Shown: positions 18,017 through 26,174 of the stretch, in pieces | Layout of the letters: the number at the start of each line of letters is the position of its first letter | How positions within the stretch are numbered: the stretch's first letter is position 1 | From: Blattabacterium cuenoti | GTDB lineage: Bacteria > Bacteroidota > Bacteroidia > Flavobacteriales > Blattabacteriaceae | Assembly: GCF_014252375.1 (NCBI RefSeq) | Contig: NZ_CP059221.1 | Coordinates: 444,001-508,000, forward strand | DNA length: 64,000 nt | Direction of reading: 5' to 3' | Program-made: the position numbers and the translations under genes | Notes under the pieces: generated by a model | What the model was told of the DNA's origin: nothing | What the model saw: the letters and a program-made list of their open reading frames with translations, nothing else | The model's database searches: none

Positions 18017-18788
18017 TTTTGTTTTTATAATTAAAATTAAATAAAATTTTTAATCCTTTTATCGTATGTAATTTATCATTAACATGAATACTGTTTGTTA
18101 AAGGAGAATATATATGTGATAATCCCCCAGTTGCTATAACAAAACATTTTATTCCTATTTCTTTATTAACTTTCTCAATTAATCCTTCTATCATACTTAA
18201 ATAACCATATATAATTCCACTTTGTATACAAAATTTAGTATATTTTCCAAGCACTGTAGGAGGTTTTTCAAATTCAATCTTGGATAATTCTTTATTATTA
18301 TTTGTTAGAGATATTAATGAAGTATTTATTCCTGGGGCAATAATTATTCCTTTAATTTTTCCATTTTTATCAATACAAGTTAGACTTAAAGAAGTACCAA
18401 AATCAATTATTAATGTTGCTGTCTGTTTATATATTTCATGTGATGCTACTGCGTTAGCATATAAATCTGTTCCTAATTGATTAGAATTATGTTTAACAGA
18501 TGAAATAGAATTTCTATCTACAATTAATGGATTAAATCCATGTATTTCTTCTAAAGATTGTAATATTCTTTTTGTCAAAGGAGGTACTACAGATCCAATA
18601 ACAATATATTTTATTTTATTTAAAAAAATATTATTTTTTTTATACATTTTTTTAAATAAAAAGGTATATTCATCTAATGATTTAATAGGATTACTATTTG
18701 TTATCCATGAGTAGTTACATTTTAAATTGTTATTTTTAAATAAACCAAAACGAATACTTGAATTTCCAATATTTATAGTTAATAACAT
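18006..18788 (-). CDS. coaX: Type III pantothenate kinase
   Basis: Phosphorylates pantothenate in the first step of coenzyme A synthesis. I start it at the ATG at 18788 (260 aa), which begins MLLTINIGNSSIRFGLF like homologues; an upstream in-frame ATG at 18857 would add 23 residues unlike the family. The family motifs GTDLYANAVA (about 106-115) and IDFGTSLSL (about 128-136) are present, and a GG near the C-terminus closes the nucleotide site. The N-terminal P-loop has N6 where most CoaX proteins have Asp, which may matter for catalysis. It overlaps the HIT gene convergently by 11 bases and is divergent from the hydrolase. Confidence 0.9.
   Translation of the reverse strand: MLLTINIGNSSIRFGLFKNNNLKCNYSWITNSNPIKSLDEYTFLFKKMYKKNNIFLNKIKYIVIGSVVPPLTKRILQSLEEIHGFNPLIVDRNSISSVKHNSNQLGTDLYANAVASHEIYKQTATLIIDFGTSLSLTCIDKNGKIKGIIIAPGINTSLISLTNNNKELSKIEFEKPPTVLGKYTKFCIQSGIIYGYLSMIEGLIEKVNKEIGIKCFVIATGGLSHIYSPLTNSIHVNDKLHTIKGLKILFNFNYKNKIII
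18009..18032. terminator. Possible bidirectional terminator hairpin, HIT/coaX
   Basis: Eight-base perfect arms (18009-18016 and 18025-18032) with an 8-base loop sit across the overlapping stop codons of two convergent genes. The stem is all A-T, so stability would be low and the call is tentative. Confidence 0.25.
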
Positions 18789-18830
18789 TAAAAATATAAT
18801 ATTGATTTTTGTTATAATATTACATAATAA

Positions 18831-19649
18831 ATGATAATTATTATGAATGGTAACCAAATTTATATAAATGATAATTTTAAATTTTTTAATCCAAAAAATT
18901 TTATTAGAAACTTAACAATTATAATGATTCATGGATTTATGGGCAGCTCCAAAATATGGACTCCTATATATAAAATTCTTTGCAAAAAATTTAGAATTAT
19001 TTTAATAGATGTCCCTGGTCATGGATATAGCGTTTGTTTTAAAAAAAATAATATATTAACAATGGAATATATTGCTGATACAATTATAAAATATGTATTA
19101 AAAAAAAATAATATAAATAATGCTATTTTTATTGGGCATTCTATGGGAGGATACATTTCTTTAGCTATTGCAGAAAAAGTTCCTAAATTATTTTTAGGAT
19201 TATGTTTAGTTCATTCTACTGCAAAATCTGATAATGTTCAAAAAAGAAAAAATCGTATTAATTCAATTAAATTAATAAAAAATAATTATAATAATTTTGT
19301 AATTAAAACTGTTGATAAATGGTTTAATCCAAATAATATTCATTTATTAAAAGATGAAATTGATTTTACAAAAAAAATAGCTTTATTAAATTCTTCTGAT
19401 GGAATTATATCTACTTTAATTGGGATAGCACTTAGAAAAGAAAGAAGTTTTATTTTAAAAAAATATTCGTTTCCTAAATTGTATATAACTGGTACATATG
19501 ATTTAATTTTAAATAAGGAAGAAATATATAGAGAAGTAGATAAAGGAATTAATACAAATATAATAGAAATACCTACTGGACATATGGGGCACTTAGAATT
19601 ACCAAAAAAAGTAACAACAATTTTAGAAAAATTTATAAAATCAATATGA
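18831..19649 (+). CDS. Alpha/beta hydrolase
   Basis: Serine hydrolase of the alpha/beta fold, 272 aa from the first ATG; the ATG at 18843 (M5) is an equally good start. Oxyanion-hole region IHGFMGSSKIW and IDVPGHG, nucleophile elbow GHSMGG with the Ser at about 104, and a C-terminal histidine in GHMGHLELP are visible. The closest look is to the MenH/BioH-like group, but no biotin or menaquinone gene adjoins it, so the substrate is unassigned. No signal peptide is seen. The last 4 bases overlap the next gene start (ATGA-type). Confidence 0.88.
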   Translation: MIIIMNGNQIYINDNFKFFNPKNFIRNLTIIMIHGFMGSSKIWTPIYKILCKKFRIILIDVPGHGYSVCFKKNNILTMEYIADTIIKYVLKKNNINNAIFIGHSMGGYISLAIAEKVPKLFLGLCLVHSTAKSDNVQKRKNRINSIKLIKNNYNNFVIKTVDKWFNPNNIHLLKDEIDFTKKIALLNSSDGIISTLIGIALRKERSFILKKYSFPKLYITGTYDLILNKEEIYREVDKGINTNIIEIPTGHMGHLELPKKVTTILEKFIKSI

Positions 19650-20269
19650 TTTATGATAAAAGTTATCTTAGAAAGAAATATTTATTAAAAAGAAAAAATT
19701 CATTTTCTAAAAACGATATTAGTTATATGAGTTATAAAATTTTTTTTAATTTAAAAAAAATTCCAATATGGAATAAAAAATTTTTTCATATTTTTTTATC
19801 TATAGAAAAATTAAATGAAGTTGATACATTTATTATTATTAACTATATTTTTAATAAAAAAGATATATTAATTACTGTACCTTATACAAATTTTAATAAT
19901 TTTTCTATTAAAAATTGTCTTTTTAAAAAAGGAGAAATTTTATTAAAAAATAAATATGATATATTAGAGCCATTCTATAAAAAATTAATTAATCCTATAT
20001 ATATTGATGTTATATTTATACCATTGATAATATTTGATAATAGAGGTTATAGAGTAGGTTATGGAAAAGGTTTATACGATAAATTTATATTTTCATGCAA
20101 AAAAAATATCATTAAAATAGGATTAAGTTTTTTTAATCCTATAAAAATAATATATAATATACATGATAATGATCTAAATTTAGATATAGGTATTACACCA
20201 AATAGGATATTTTTTTTTAATAAAAAATTAAAAAAAGAATTTGAAAATATCCCAAATAATAACAACTAA
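19646..20269 (+). CDS. 5-formyltetrahydrofolate cyclo-ligase
   Basis: Converts 5-formyl-THF to 5,10-methenyl-THF using ATP, returning stored folate to one-carbon metabolism; 207 aa. The N-terminal basic KKYLLKRK and the C-terminal GYGKGLYDKF, the substrate/ATP signature, define the family, and PLIIFDNRGYRVGYG precedes it. It overlaps the hydrolase by 4 bases and the convergent rseP by 42 bases, an unusually long antisense overlap here. Folate use also involves folP and metE elsewhere in the window. Confidence 0.92.
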   Translation: MIYDKSYLRKKYLLKRKNSFSKNDISYMSYKIFFNLKKIPIWNKKFFHIFLSIEKLNEVDTFIIINYIFNKKDILITVPYTNFNNFSIKNCLFKKGEILLKNKYDILEPFYKKLINPIYIDVIFIPLIIFDNRGYRVGYGKGLYDKFIFSCKKNIIKIGLSFFNPIKIIYNIHDNDLNLDIGITPNRIFFFNKKLKKEFENIPNNNN

Positions 20270-21535
20270 CATCAGTAGACTAATTATTAAAAATCCAATA
20301 TTAGTAACACGTTTTAGTATTATTTCACTATATTTTTTACCTATAATCATCTCTAATATAATAAAAATTATATAACCACCATCTAATGATGGGACTGGAA
20401 GTAGATTTATAAATGCTAACCATATAGATAAAGTAGCGGTCAAATTCCAAAAAATATAACAATTCCAATATACTGGAAATTCTTTAGCTATAGAAAAAAA
20501 ACTTCCTATTTGTTTATAAGCTTTGGTTTCTATATTAAAAATATTTTTAAATAATAATATTTGATTTTTCAATATATCCCATGATTTTACAAAACTTTGT
20601 AAAAAACTATTTATAATAGAGTAATTTCTCTTTTCAAGAGTAAAAACTTTTTTAAGTTTTAAAAAATTTTTTAAGTTAATTCCAATAAGATTTTTTGAAT
20701 CAACTAAAATTTTTTTTTTAATAAAATTTCCATTTCTGTTAATTCCTATTGTAATATTTTTTCCTCTATTATTGTAAATTATGTTTTTCAATTGATCTCT
20801 AAACATAATTGGATTATAATTAATAGTCAATATTTCGTCATTATAATATAATTTACATTTATCTGCATTAGATTTTTTTATTACTGAATCTATAATAGGT
20901 GGAATTCTGGGATATAAAAAAAAATTTAATTTTTTCTCATTAAAAAAAATTTTTTTTTTATCATTTAATAAAAAATTTATAGTTTTTCCATTTCTATTTA
21001 TTATCATCATATCACCTAATAATATCAATTTTGTAATATTATTAAAATAATTACTTGATTCATGATCAACAGATAATATTTCATCACCATTTTTTAATCC
21101 TATTTTATGTCCTAGATTATCCACTTCTAATCCAAACGGGACATTTTTTATTGGTAAATTGGATTCTCCATACTTAAATAGTAATAATGAAAATATAATA
21201 ATAGATAATATAATATTTGAAATTATTCCTCCTGAAATAATTAAAATTTTTTTTATAGGTGATTTAGAATTAAATTCTGATTTTTTAGTTTTAGATGGTA
21301 TTCCTACTTCATTTATCATTCCAGATATTTTTATATAACCACCTAATGGAATCCATCCTATTCCATAAATAGTTTCACCTATTTTTTTTTTAAAAATGGA
21401 AAACCATGGATTGAAAAATAAAAAAAATTTTTCAACTTTTACTTTAAATAAAATGGATAAAATAAAATGACCTAATTCATGAATTATAATTAGTATTGAT
21501 ATGCTAATAATTAATTGTGTGAAACGTGAAAACAT
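20228..21535 (-). CDS. rseP: RIP metalloprotease RseP (site-2 protease)
   Basis: Membrane-embedded zinc protease that cleaves transmembrane anti-sigma factors or signal-peptide remnants; 435 aa. Zinc-binding HELGH is at 19-23 in the first helix. A PDZ region covers the middle (about 125-330). The C-terminal LLPVPSLDGG supplies the third zinc ligand, Asp. Further hydrophobic segments lie at about 95-115 and the C-terminus. Bacteroidetes place rseP in envelope stress control, but no anti-sigma substrate is visible in this window, so the target is unknown. It is divergent from feoA and overlaps the cyclo-ligase gene by 42 bases. Confidence 0.95.
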   Translation of the reverse strand: MFSRFTQLIISISILIIIHELGHFILSILFKVKVEKFFLFFNPWFSIFKKKIGETIYGIGWIPLGGYIKISGMINEVGIPSKTKKSEFNSKSPIKKILIISGGIISNIILSIIIFSLLLFKYGESNLPIKNVPFGLEVDNLGHKIGLKNGDEILSVDHESSNYFNNITKLILLGDMMIINRNGKTINFLLNDKKKIFFNEKKLNFFLYPRIPPIIDSVIKKSNADKCKLYYNDEILTINYNPIMFRDQLKNIIYNNRGKNITIGINRNGNFIKKKILVDSKNLIGINLKNFLKLKKVFTLEKRNYSIINSFLQSFVKSWDILKNQILLFKNIFNIETKAYKQIGSFFSIAKEFPVYWNCYIFWNLTATLSIWLAFINLLPVPSLDGGYIIFIILEMIIGKKYSEIILKRVTNIGFLIISLLMLVVIIWDIFKFFF

Positions 21536-21613
21536 ATAATTTTGTTATCAATAATTTATTATATATAAATTTTTAAAATATTTTTTATTGCTAATTATTC
21601 TTTATTTTAAAGC

Positions 21614-21627
21614 ATATTTCGAAATAT
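21614..21627. promoter_or_regulatory. Palindrome upstream of feoA, possible operator
   Basis: The 14-base perfect palindrome ATATTTCGAAATAT ends 10 bases before the feoA TTG start, in a 102-base divergent gap shared with rseP. It contains one of the few CG steps in the local DNA. The position suits binding by a dimeric repressor such as an iron regulator, but no regulator gene is in the window, so this is inference. Confidence 0.4.
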
Positions 21628-21637
21628 ACAAAAAATT

Positions 21638-21865
21638 TTGAATTTATCTGATTTAAAAAAAGGAGAAAAGGGGATTATTAAAGGTTACATAAATGACAAT
21701 TTTCCCATAAAATTATTAGAATTAGGAATTTTACCAGGGGTAAAATTTGAAATAATTTTCGTATCTATTTTTTATGATCTTTTATGTATTGTTTATGACC
21801 AATCTTGTTTAGCATTAAGAAAAAAAGAAGCAGAAAATATATTAATTGAATATATTAAAAATTAA
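21638..21865 (+). CDS. feoA: Ferrous iron transport protein A
   Basis: Small SH3-like cytoplasmic partner of FeoB; 75 aa with the family pattern LSDLKKGEKGIIKGY and LLELGILPGVKFEI. The start is TTG at 21638: the sequence around it matches the FeoA N-terminus and no ATG fits, so the non-ATG start looks genuine. It heads the feoA-feoB-small-peptide set, 17 bases before feoB. A palindrome just upstream may regulate it. Confidence 0.93.
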   Translation: MNLSDLKKGEKGIIKGYINDNFPIKLLELGILPGVKFEIIFVSIFYDLLCIVYDQSCLALRKKEAENILIEYIKN

Positions 21866-21882
21866 AAAAATATCATTACTTA

Positions 21883-23925
21883 ATGAATAAAAATAAAGTT
21901 ATTAAAATAGCTATTATAGGAAATCCTAATGTAGGAAAAACATCTTTATTTAATAAACTTACTGGTCTTAATCAAAAAATAGGAAATTATACAGGTGTAA
22001 CAGTTGATAAAAAAATTGGTTTTTTTTATTATGAAAAAAATTATTATCAAATAATAGATATGCCTGGAACATATAGTATTTATCCTTCATCAGAAGACGA
22101 AGAAATAATTATAAAATTATTATTAAATAAAAAAAATATAGATTATCCAGATAAAATTATTGTTGTAGCTGATTCTTCTAATATAAAAAAAAGTTTATTC
22201 TTACTAAGACAAATACAAGATTTAGGATTTTCAGTATTACTTGTATTAAATATGATAGATGAGGCAAAAAAAAAAGGAATATTAATAAATATAAAAAAAA
22301 TTAAAAAATTACTTTTTACAGATATTGTTTCAGTTAATGCAAGAAAAGGTATTGGAATAAATATTTTGAAGAGTAAATTAAAAAATTTTAAAAATAAAAA
22401 AAAAATTTTTTTTAATCCAGAATTATATTATTATTCTGCTATAAAAGAAATTAAAAAAAATTTTTTAATTGATTCTTATACATCATGGTATTATTTATCA
22501 TCTAATAAAATTAATATTAAATCAGACTATAAAAATTTTTTAATAAAAAAAATAAAAAAAAAATATGGTATAATATCTAGAAGATTACAAATAAAAGAAA
22601 CTATAGTAAGATATGAAGAAATTAATAAAATTTATTCTGATACAATTTATTATATTAAAAATAATAGTTATATAAATTTTTCTAGAAAAATAGATGATAT
22701 ATTGATAATGCATCCATTATTAGGATATATAACTTTTTTAGTTATTATATTTTTTATATTTCAGTCTATATTTTTTTTGTCTGAATTTCCTAAAAATTAT
22801 ATAGAATTTTTTTTCAATTTTTTTCAAAGAAAAATAGAAAATTCTTATAATGGACCGTTAAGTAATTTATTAACACAAGGAATAATTCCTGGAATAACAA
22901 CCGTTTTTACTTTTGTTCCACAAATTTCTATACTTTTATTTTTTTTATTCATAATGGAAGAAAGTGGATATATAAATAGAGTAGTTTTTTTAATGGATAA
23001 AATAATGCGTCCTTTTGGATTGAACGGAAAAAGTATAGTCCCTATGATTTCGAGTATTGCATGTGCAATTCCTGCTATAATATCATCCAGACATATAGAA
23101 AATTATAGAGACCGTTTAATAACAATGTTAATAACTCCTTTTATTACTTGTTCTGCAAAACTACCTGTTTATATACTGATAATATCTTTAATTATACCAG
23201 ATGAAAAATGGTATTTTTTTCAATTAAGAGGAATAGTATTAATGATTATGTATTTTATAGGAATTATATCTGCTTTTATTATAGCAATGATATTAAATAA
23301 AATTTTAAAAAAAAATTATAATAGTCATCTAATTATAGAAATCCCAACTTATAAAGTTCCTATAATTAGGAATATATTTATAAATATTTGGATACATATT
23401 AAATCATTTATTTTTAATACAGGTAAAATAATTTTATTGATAAATATCCTAATTTGGGTATTAGGATCATATGGTAGTCCTATTCTAAAATATAATAATG
23501 TTCGAGAACAAAAACTTGATAATTCCTATCTTGGATTACTAGGAAAAAAAATTGAACCTTTAATCAAACCATTAGGCTATGATTGGAAAATAGGAATAGG
23601 ATTGTTATCATCATTTGTAGCAAGAGAAGTTTTTGTTAGTACAATGAATTCTTTATATAAAATAGAAAATAAAAATAATGAAAATTTAAATAAAATAATG
23701 AAAGATGATTTTGATAAAGTTACAAAAAAACCAATTTATAATATACCTACAGGACTATCGTTATTGTCTTTTTATGCATTTTCTATGCAGTGTACAAGTA
23801 CTTTATTTATTCTTAAAAAAGAAACTAAATCATGGATTTGGCCGATAATACAATTAACTTTTATGACAATTTTATCATATATAATTTCACTTTTAATATA
23901 TCAAATACTAATGAGAATATGTTAG
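21883..23925 (+). CDS. feoB: Ferrous iron transporter FeoB
   Basis: Inner-membrane Fe(II) transporter with a cytoplasmic G domain; 680 aa, slightly short for the family. N-terminal G motifs: GNPNVGKTS at 13-21, DMPGTYS for G3, and NMID for G4. A GDI-like spacer follows, then two gate repeats with conserved SSIACAIPAI and TCSAKLPVYI in the membrane core, and about ten membrane helices in the C-terminal half. Iron for Fe-S proteins (ferredoxin, succinate dehydrogenase) would enter this way. Its last 7 bases overlap the start of the Cys-rich small gene. Confidence 0.97.
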   Translation: MNKNKVIKIAIIGNPNVGKTSLFNKLTGLNQKIGNYTGVTVDKKIGFFYYEKNYYQIIDMPGTYSIYPSSEDEEIIIKLLLNKKNIDYPDKIIVVADSSNIKKSLFLLRQIQDLGFSVLLVLNMIDEAKKKGILINIKKIKKLLFTDIVSVNARKGIGINILKSKLKNFKNKKKIFFNPELYYYSAIKEIKKNFLIDSYTSWYYLSSNKINIKSDYKNFLIKKIKKKYGIISRRLQIKETIVRYEEINKIYSDTIYYIKNNSYINFSRKIDDILIMHPLLGYITFLVIIFFIFQSIFFLSEFPKNYIEFFFNFFQRKIENSYNGPLSNLLTQGIIPGITTVFTFVPQISILLFFLFIMEESGYINRVVFLMDKIMRPFGLNGKSIVPMISSIACAIPAIISSRHIENYRDRLITMLITPFITCSAKLPVYILIISLIIPDEKWYFFQLRGIVLMIMYFIGIISAFIIAMILNKILKKNYNSHLIIEIPTYKVPIIRNIFINIWIHIKSFIFNTGKIILLINILIWVLGSYGSPILKYNNVREQKLDNSYLGLLGKKIEPLIKPLGYDWKIGIGLLSSFVAREVFVSTMNSLYKIENKNNENLNKIMKDDFDKVTKKPIYNIPTGLSLLSFYAFSMQCTSTLFILKKETKSWIWPIIQLTFMTILSYIISLLIYQILMRIC

Positions 23926-24047
23926 AACATATAATTATACTTATTATTTTTATAATTTCTATTTTAATATTTTTAACAAAAATCTTTTTATTTTTTAAAA
24001 ATAAAAAGATTTTTATTTGTAGAAAACAATGTATATGTAAGAAATAA
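23919..24047 (+). CDS. FeoB-associated Cys-rich membrane peptide
   Basis: A 42-aa peptide beginning MLEHIIILIIFIISIL, one membrane helix, then a basic stretch and a cysteine-rich tail ICRKQCICKK with three Cys. This is the architecture of the FeoB-associated Cys-rich membrane proteins often encoded after feoB in Bacteroidetes. I start it at the ATG at 23919, overlapping feoB by 7 bases; an in-frame ATG at 23832 would add 29 residues lying wholly inside feoB. The Cys tail may bind iron. Family function is not established. Confidence 0.8.
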   Translation: MLEHIIILIIFIISILIFLTKIFLFFKNKKIFICRKQCICKK

Positions 24048-24054
24048 TTTAATT

Positions 24055-25032
24055 TTATTTTTTTATAGATGATTCTATAATATTTTTAAAAAAATTTGAT
24101 AAAGATAATCCAGCAGATTTTAATTGTTTAGGAAAAATACTTTCTTTTGAAAGACCTGGTATTGTATTAATTTCTATAAAAAATGGTTTATTTTTTACAA
24201 TAATATATTCTGCTCTTGACATTCCTGACAAATTTAAAATTTTATATACTTTTTTAGCAATTTTTATAATATTTCTTTCGATATTAAATGGTAATTTTGC
24301 TGGTGTTATTTCTTTAGATTTACCAGAATATTTTGATTCGAAATCAAAAAAATCATTTTGACTAATTATTTCCGTTATAGGTAAAACTTTAATTTTTTTC
24401 TTATTAAAAGAATATACTCCAACTGAAACTTCTTTTCCTTTTAAAAAAGATTCAACTATAATTTCTTCATCTAATTCAAAAGCTTTTTTTAATGCATAAT
24501 CAAATTCATTTTCTTTATTAACTTTGCTTATTCCCAAACTAGATCCAGATTTACTAGGTTTTATGAAACAAGGAATCCCTATTTTTTTTAAAATATTTTT
24601 TTTACAAAAATTTTGATTTTTATTTATAAAAATATAATTAGAAACATTTATTCCAAAATCTTTTAAAAACGATAAACAGTATTTTTTATTAAATGTTATG
24701 TTAGAATTATGAAAATTAGAACCAGTATATGGAATATTCAATAAATCAAAATATGCTTGTAGAATACCATCCTCACCAGGAGTACCATGTATAGCAATAA
24801 ATGCAAAATCAAAATTTAATTTCTTATTATTTATAATTACAGAAAAATCACCTTTATTTATTAAATATTCATTATTTTCATTTGATTTTAAAATCCATTT
24901 TTCTTTTGAAATATAAATTTTATAAGGATCATATTTCTTTCTACATAAATTTTCAAAAATTAATTGACCACTTTTTAATGAAATGGATGATTCCTCTGAA
25001 AATCCTCCCATTATAATAGCAACTTTTTTCAT
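24055..25032 (-). CDS. ddl: D-alanine--D-alanine ligase
   Basis: ATP-grasp enzyme making the D-Ala-D-Ala dipeptide for peptidoglycan; 325 aa. Visible: the N-terminal KKVAIIMGGFSEES, HGTPGEDGILQAYFDLL around 80-100, a Lys-rich ATP-binding segment FIKPSKSGSSLGISK, the EIIVESFLKGKEVSVGV region and the metal-binding EINTIPGLS near the C-terminus. It feeds MurF, which is also in the window. It is divergent from the PASTA gene, and ddl-PASTA-rluD is a conserved Bacteroidetes neighbourhood. Confidence 0.96.
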   Translation of the reverse strand: MKKVAIIMGGFSEESSISLKSGQLIFENLCRKKYDPYKIYISKEKWILKSNENNEYLINKGDFSVIINNKKLNFDFAFIAIHGTPGEDGILQAYFDLLNIPYTGSNFHNSNITFNKKYCLSFLKDFGINVSNYIFINKNQNFCKKNILKKIGIPCFIKPSKSGSSLGISKVNKENEFDYALKKAFELDEEIIVESFLKGKEVSVGVYSFNKKKIKVLPITEIISQNDFFDFESKYSGKSKEITPAKLPFNIERNIIKIAKKVYKILNLSGMSRAEYIIVKNKPFFIEINTIPGLSKESIFPKQLKSAGLSLSNFFKNIIESSIKK

Positions 25033-25083
25033 TATTATTATTTTATTGTAATATTTTCAGATAATATAAAATTATTTTTTTAA

Positions 25084-25091
25084 TATTTTTG
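25084..25091 (+). promoter_or_regulatory. Possible -7 promoter box for the PASTA gene
   Basis: TATTTTTG matches the Bacteroidetes -7 consensus TAnnTTTG and lies 15 bases before the PASTA gene ATG. A clear -33 TTTG is not seen upstream, so the call rests on one box in AT-rich DNA. Confidence 0.3.
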
Positions 25092-25106
25092 TTTAGTTAA
25101 TTATTT

Positions 25107-26174
25107 ATGTGCTCTATGATAAAAATAAAATATTTATTTATAATAATAATTAACATATTATTTTCAATATTTCTAGTTCATAAAATTTCACAAATAACAC
25201 TAAGATGGATTGATTCTTATACTAAACATGGAAGTTATGTAGTAGTCCCAAATATACAATATTTAACACTTTCTAAATCCATATCTATAATAAAAAAATT
25301 AGGTTTAAAATATAATGTAAAAAATATTTATAAAAATGAAATTAATTTTTTTAAAAAACATAAGGTAATATTTTTTTATCCTAAAAATGGATCTTATATA
25401 AAAAAAGGAAGATGTATTTTTATTTGGATAAATAACAATTCTAAAGAATTATTCAAATCAATTTTACCAAAAATTATAAATAAAAAAGAATCTACAGCTA
25501 TAGAAATACTTAATAGAAACAACATTTTTATTAAAAAAATTAAATATAAAAATAAAAAACAAAATTATAATAAAAATGTAGTATTAAAAGTTATTTATAA
25601 TAATAAAATAATATATCCTGGATATATATTCCCTTTTTATAACAATTATATTACTTTAATAATAGGAGAAAAAAATAATATTATACCTAACGTTGTTGGA
25701 ATTTCTTTAAGAAAAGCAATTAATATTTTTATAGAAAAAAAATTTAGAAAAATTTTTTTTCATGTAGAAAATGAAATATACATTATATACAATAATAATT
25801 TAATATTAAAAAATATTTTTAATAAATATAAAAATGAAAAAATTTGTAAACAAAACCCATTTTATGGAAAATTATGCAATTACAACGAAATTATTCATAT
25901 ATGGATAAAAAAACATAATAATGAATTAAAAAATAATAATAAAAAAGAATTTTTAGATAATAAAAAAAACGAAAATAAAAAGGAAAATAAATCAGAAACT
26001 TCTAATAAGATAAAATCTAACAGTAAGTTAGGTAATAAAAAAAAGGAAAATAAATCAGGAACTTCTAATAAGATAAAATCTAACAGTAAGTTAGGTAATA
26101 AAAAAAACGAAAATAAATCAGGAACTTCTAATAAGATAAAATCTAACAGTAAGTTAGGTAATAATATTCTATAA
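25107..26174 (+). CDS. PASTA domain membrane protein with C-terminal repeats
   Basis: Single-pass membrane protein, 355 aa, with a helix at about 7-26 and then PASTA-like modules: VVPNIQYLTLSKSISIIKKLGL, then LPKIINKKESTAIEIL, then IPNVVGISLRKAINIF. PASTA modules bind muropeptides or beta-lactams in other proteins, but there is no kinase or transpeptidase domain here. After about residue 285 the chain becomes low-complexity, Lys/Asn/Ser-rich, ending in three near-identical 21-residue units encoded by a 63-bp repeat. M4 is an alternative start. It overlaps rluD by one base (TAATG). The role is probably in the envelope. Confidence 0.88.
   Translation: MCSMIKIKYLFIIIINILFSIFLVHKISQITLRWIDSYTKHGSYVVVPNIQYLTLSKSISIIKKLGLKYNVKNIYKNEINFFKKHKVIFFYPKNGSYIKKGRCIFIWINNNSKELFKSILPKIINKKESTAIEILNRNNIFIKKIKYKNKKQNYNKNVVLKVIYNNKIIYPGYIFPFYNNYITLIIGEKNNIIPNVVGISLRKAINIFIEKKFRKIFFHVENEIYIIYNNNLILKNIFNKYKNEKICKQNPFYGKLCNYNEIIHIWIKKHNNELKNNNKKEFLDNKKNENKKENKSETSNKIKSNSKLGNKKKENKSGTSNKIKSNSKLGNKKNENKSGTSNKIKSNSKLGNNIL
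25982..26165 (+). repeat. 63-bp tandem repeat, three copies, inside the PASTA gene
   Basis: Three successive copies with a period of exactly 63 bases, keeping frame and giving 21-residue units containing SNKIKSNSKLGN. Differences between copies are a few bases (for example SET versus SGT and KKK versus KKN), so the expansion looks recent. Copy number may vary between strains. Confidence 0.93.

Noticed and set aside
18789-18857. Longer coaX start
   Set aside because: The added 23 residues lie before the family N-terminus and would overlap the divergent hydrolase.
23832-23918. N-terminal extension of the small gene after feoB
   Set aside because: It lies inside feoB and lacks similarity to the Cys-rich peptide family, whose start fits 23919.
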